Assembly (NCBI GenBank): GCA_963809925.1
Contig: CAWELH010000002.1
Span: 248,001 to 312,000 of the forward strand
Direction: 5' to 3'
Length of the DNA: 64,000 bases
From: DASQZK01 sp963809925
GTDB taxonomy: Bacteria; Bacteroidota; Bacteroidia; Bacteroidales; GCA-2748055
Shown: positions 63,101 to 64,000 of the stretch, in pieces
Layout of the letters: the number at the start of each line of letters is the position of its first letter
Position numbering within the stretch: the stretch's first letter is position 1
The notes under the pieces: model-generated
The model's input: the letters and a program-made list of their open reading frames with translations, nothing else
Told to the model about the DNA's origin: nothing
The model's database searches: none
Translations under genes and position numbers: made by a program

Positions 63101-64000
63101 TTAAGACCTCTTTCATTGTAAATTATTTACAAACAAGGTATTATTTTACAAACGATGTTGACATTGTTCATAACAGCGTTGTAATCAAAAACTTTGAAGT
63201 ATTTGATGAAAGGGGAGACAAAACCATTGCCAGCGGTTCTGTGGACACCAGGTATTTTAGAGACATCACTCTTAATCTTAACCTGCAGGCCACTAATTTC
63301 AACTTTCTGAATACCACTGAAAAAGACAACCAGTTGTTCTACGGAAGGATCTTTGCCAGCGGCTTTATCAGGATTACAGGACCGCCTGATAACCTGAAGA
63401 TGGATATCAATGCCAGGTCGGAAAAGAACAGTGTTTTCTTCATCCCCCTTTACGGCTCGGAAGAGGTGAACGAAAATGACTTTATCAAATTCGTCACCGG
63501 GAATCCAAATGAAGAAAATAAAAAAGAGAGCGAGCAAAACCGTTATGAAGTTAACCTCAGGGGTCTGTCCCTGAATTTCAACCTGGATGTTACCAATGAT
63601 GCAGAAGTCCAGATCATCTTCGATCCCAAGGTTGGTGATATTTTGAGGGGAAGAGGAAATGGTCCCTTGAAAATAAATATAAACACCCTCGGAAAATTCG
63701 AGATTTTCGGTGATATCACTATTGAGAGTGGAGACTATCTTTTCACACTTCAGAACGTAATCAATAAAAAATTTGAAGTTGAACCCGGCGGGAAAATCTC
63801 CTGGAACGGGGATCCGGAGGATGCAAATATCGATGTTAAGGCAGTTTATTCTCTCCGGACTCCGGTCTCACCTTTGGATCCTACACTTTTTGAAGGCTCC
63901 ACAAGTAAGCGTATTCCGGTGGAATGCGTGATCCAGATGAGTGGGAAGCTAATGAATCCGACCATTCAACCCGGGATCGTACTTCCAACAGCTGACCAGG
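60145..64000 (+). CDS. tamB: TamB/DUF490-family translocation and assembly protein (3' end beyond window)
   Basis: An open frame of more than 1285 codons runs to the window edge. The N terminus IKKILKISLITLLVLLSLPA is a single membrane anchor, followed by long beta-rich AsmA/TamB-like repeats (VTFFNRIQLRNLYFQDLNGD, SLTLNAAVYNDTV, TLGGTTMQPDLNGKVSLF) and the start of the C-terminal DUF490 domain (DPKVGDILRGRGNGPLKINI, ESGDYLFTLQNVI). TamB spans the periplasm and helps outer-membrane assembly or lipid transport. No ATG, GTG or TTG lies between the in-frame stop at 60130-60132 and the anchor; ATT at 60145 is the only codon giving a normal N terminus, and codons just after it are Lys-Lys, as in homologues. 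In-frame alternatives (TTG near 60212, GTG near 60316) would delete the anchor. Confidence 0.85.
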   Translation, partial: MKKILKISLITLLVLLSLPATGLLLLQNNKVQTYLTHYVAEELSASLQTDISVGKVSVTFFNRIQLRNLYFQDLNGDTLFYASKVKARISRLNRTKKEISIGRLAFNDASIHLITDTTGTINLKFIIDRLNKPKTDKKGNWKSSLDRIDFTDSRFRYTRVGNEAPEAGINFQDMDLRDLQIKLTDFGISGDTISYDIKSLAFIEKSGFVLNNMNARMSLSKRHMSFGNIYVETPFSSLSANQVHFTFNDYEDFSDFVNLVDTQFNLRSSEVNFMDIGFFAPEFIHYNETVRISGLVTGRINDMTGENILLSYNDHTSLEGSFNMIGLPDFRQTFMHFNINQLTTDMHDIRMLKLPGNKKLNVPDHFDQLGLITYTGKFTGYIDDFVAYGKFNTKLGQLSSDILIKPDKLNGLTFRGRVKSRSFNAGKLTSNDELIGHVSMALNVDGYTSRDTLSAKINGKIDSLEFYDYNYRNINLSGELNNRKFEGAVNINDPNLRMEFLGKLDFTGETPNFDFTANVSSIRPYYLHLDHSDPDYFASFLLKTRFNGRNIDDMDGEINLVNSFFQKSDKQIQIYDLTLISTNTSDTNRIDIRSDIMDGELTGQYKFSTLGRSFRNLAFHYLPSLAQDNLWVPDSLDHNKFRFNVNLKNVSSAVNFFMPDIEIADSTYFAGKYDPANLEIDLIGDCPLFGFYGNRWNDLQIITSSDFNKTEFLTTSRSLELNNNLSLDNLTLNAAVYNDTVTLDLNWNSFGKPRYEGNLNLMANLAENMITSNPNFNIHMQPSSIIFNDTTWNISRSRILIDSSSVKVDSFTISNQNQMFLVYGGISSDPNETLRFLFKDLDLATLNIFTKKVRLDFKGSMTGNASLKNPFNNPLFLSDLSIKGLMVNGEDFGDGEIRALWNNEDKRIHMLAETRKGSAVILRTEGDFYPETKKLDFGIKFDKIKVSTFSPYSDFLISDLKGLGSGDLTLGGTTMQPDLNGKVSLFKTSFIVNYLQTRYYFTNDVDIVHNSVVIKNFEVFDERGDKTIASGSVDTRYFRDITLNLNLQATNFNFLNTTEKDNQLFYGRIFASGFIRITGPPDNLKMDINARSEKNSVFFIPLYGSEEVNENDFIKFVTGNPNEENKKESEQNRYEVNLRGLSLNFNLDVTNDAEVQIIFDPKVGDILRGRGNGPLKININTLGKFEIFGDITIESGDYLFTLQNVINKKFEVEPGGKISWNGDPEDANIDVKAVYSLRTPVSPLDPTLFEGSTSKRIPVECVIQMSGKLMNPTIQPGIVLPTADQ

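Noticed and set aside
1..64000. CRISPR arrays, insertion sequences, prophage genes, rRNA operons
   Set aside because: No regularly spaced direct repeats, transposase or integrase motifs, phage genes or rRNA sequence were seen on either strand.

Overview
The window is a bacterial chromosome fragment from the phylum Bacteroidota, probably Bacteroidales or a close relative. The signs are a SusC/SusD-type nutrient locus, a FecR anti-sigma factor, a reporter-type regulator with two-bladed propeller repeats, a C-terminal type IX secretion tail on a CotH protein, many Bacteroidota-type lipoprotein signals, and -7 promoter boxes of the TAnnTTTG type. No insertion sequence, integrase, phage gene, CRISPR array or rRNA was seen. 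One tRNA (Thr, anticodon CGT) is present.

Layout. 0-2 kb: a membrane alkaline-phosphatase-superfamily enzyme. 1.9-6 kb: a tight five-gene operon (RibD-type reductase, Zn-less MDR dehydrogenase, aberrant 6-pyruvoyl-tetrahydropterin-synthase homologue, FkbM methyltransferase, glycosyltransferase), followed by a secreted creatininase homologue. I regard this as the best candidate for an undescribed pathway, possibly a methylated or glycosylated pterin- or pyrimidine-like compound. 7-15.5 kb: a secreted small protein, divergent GH2 and GH97 glycosidases, ankyrin, sulfatase and PhzF genes. 15.5-17.2 kb: an intact fecR beside a decayed ECF sigma factor gene. 17.2-22.1 kb: amidotransferase, methyltransferase, small membrane protein, acetyltransferase, and a 7TM/PP2C phosphatase. 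22.3-34.8 kb: a polysaccharide utilisation locus with two GH144-like genes, a TonB-dependent SusC, a susD broken by several frameshifts, a frameshifted LamG lipoprotein and a one-component regulator. 35-42.8 kb: a P-loop kinase, a beta-phosphoglucomutase/GH65 phosphorylase fusion and, divergently, a trehalose-6-phosphate synthase/phosphatase fusion with an MFS transporter. 42.8-47.4 kb: tRNA-Thr, a methyltransferase and purL. 47.6-55 kb: an envelope operon linking a lipoprotein, DUF2490, VTC domain, DUF4956, CotH and a peptidase C26 protein. 55-58.1 kb: GH43, an unknown secreted protein, and a SiaC-like protein. 58.3-64 kb: a small ppGpp-hydrolase-like HD protein, tsaD and, divergently, a tamB-type gene that runs off the window and appears to start at ATT.

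How the genes work together. Much of the window serves glycan capture and disaccharide metabolism: secreted GH2, GH97, GH43, GH144-like enzymes and a sulfatase outside the cytoplasm, SusC for import, and the GH65/HAD fusion and OtsAB fusion for phosphorolysis and synthesis of trehalose-like disaccharides inside. The main decay signals (sigma factor, susD, LamG gene) all concern glycan-responsive or glycan-uptake systems. All assignments come from reading the sequence and family knowledge; no database search was run.
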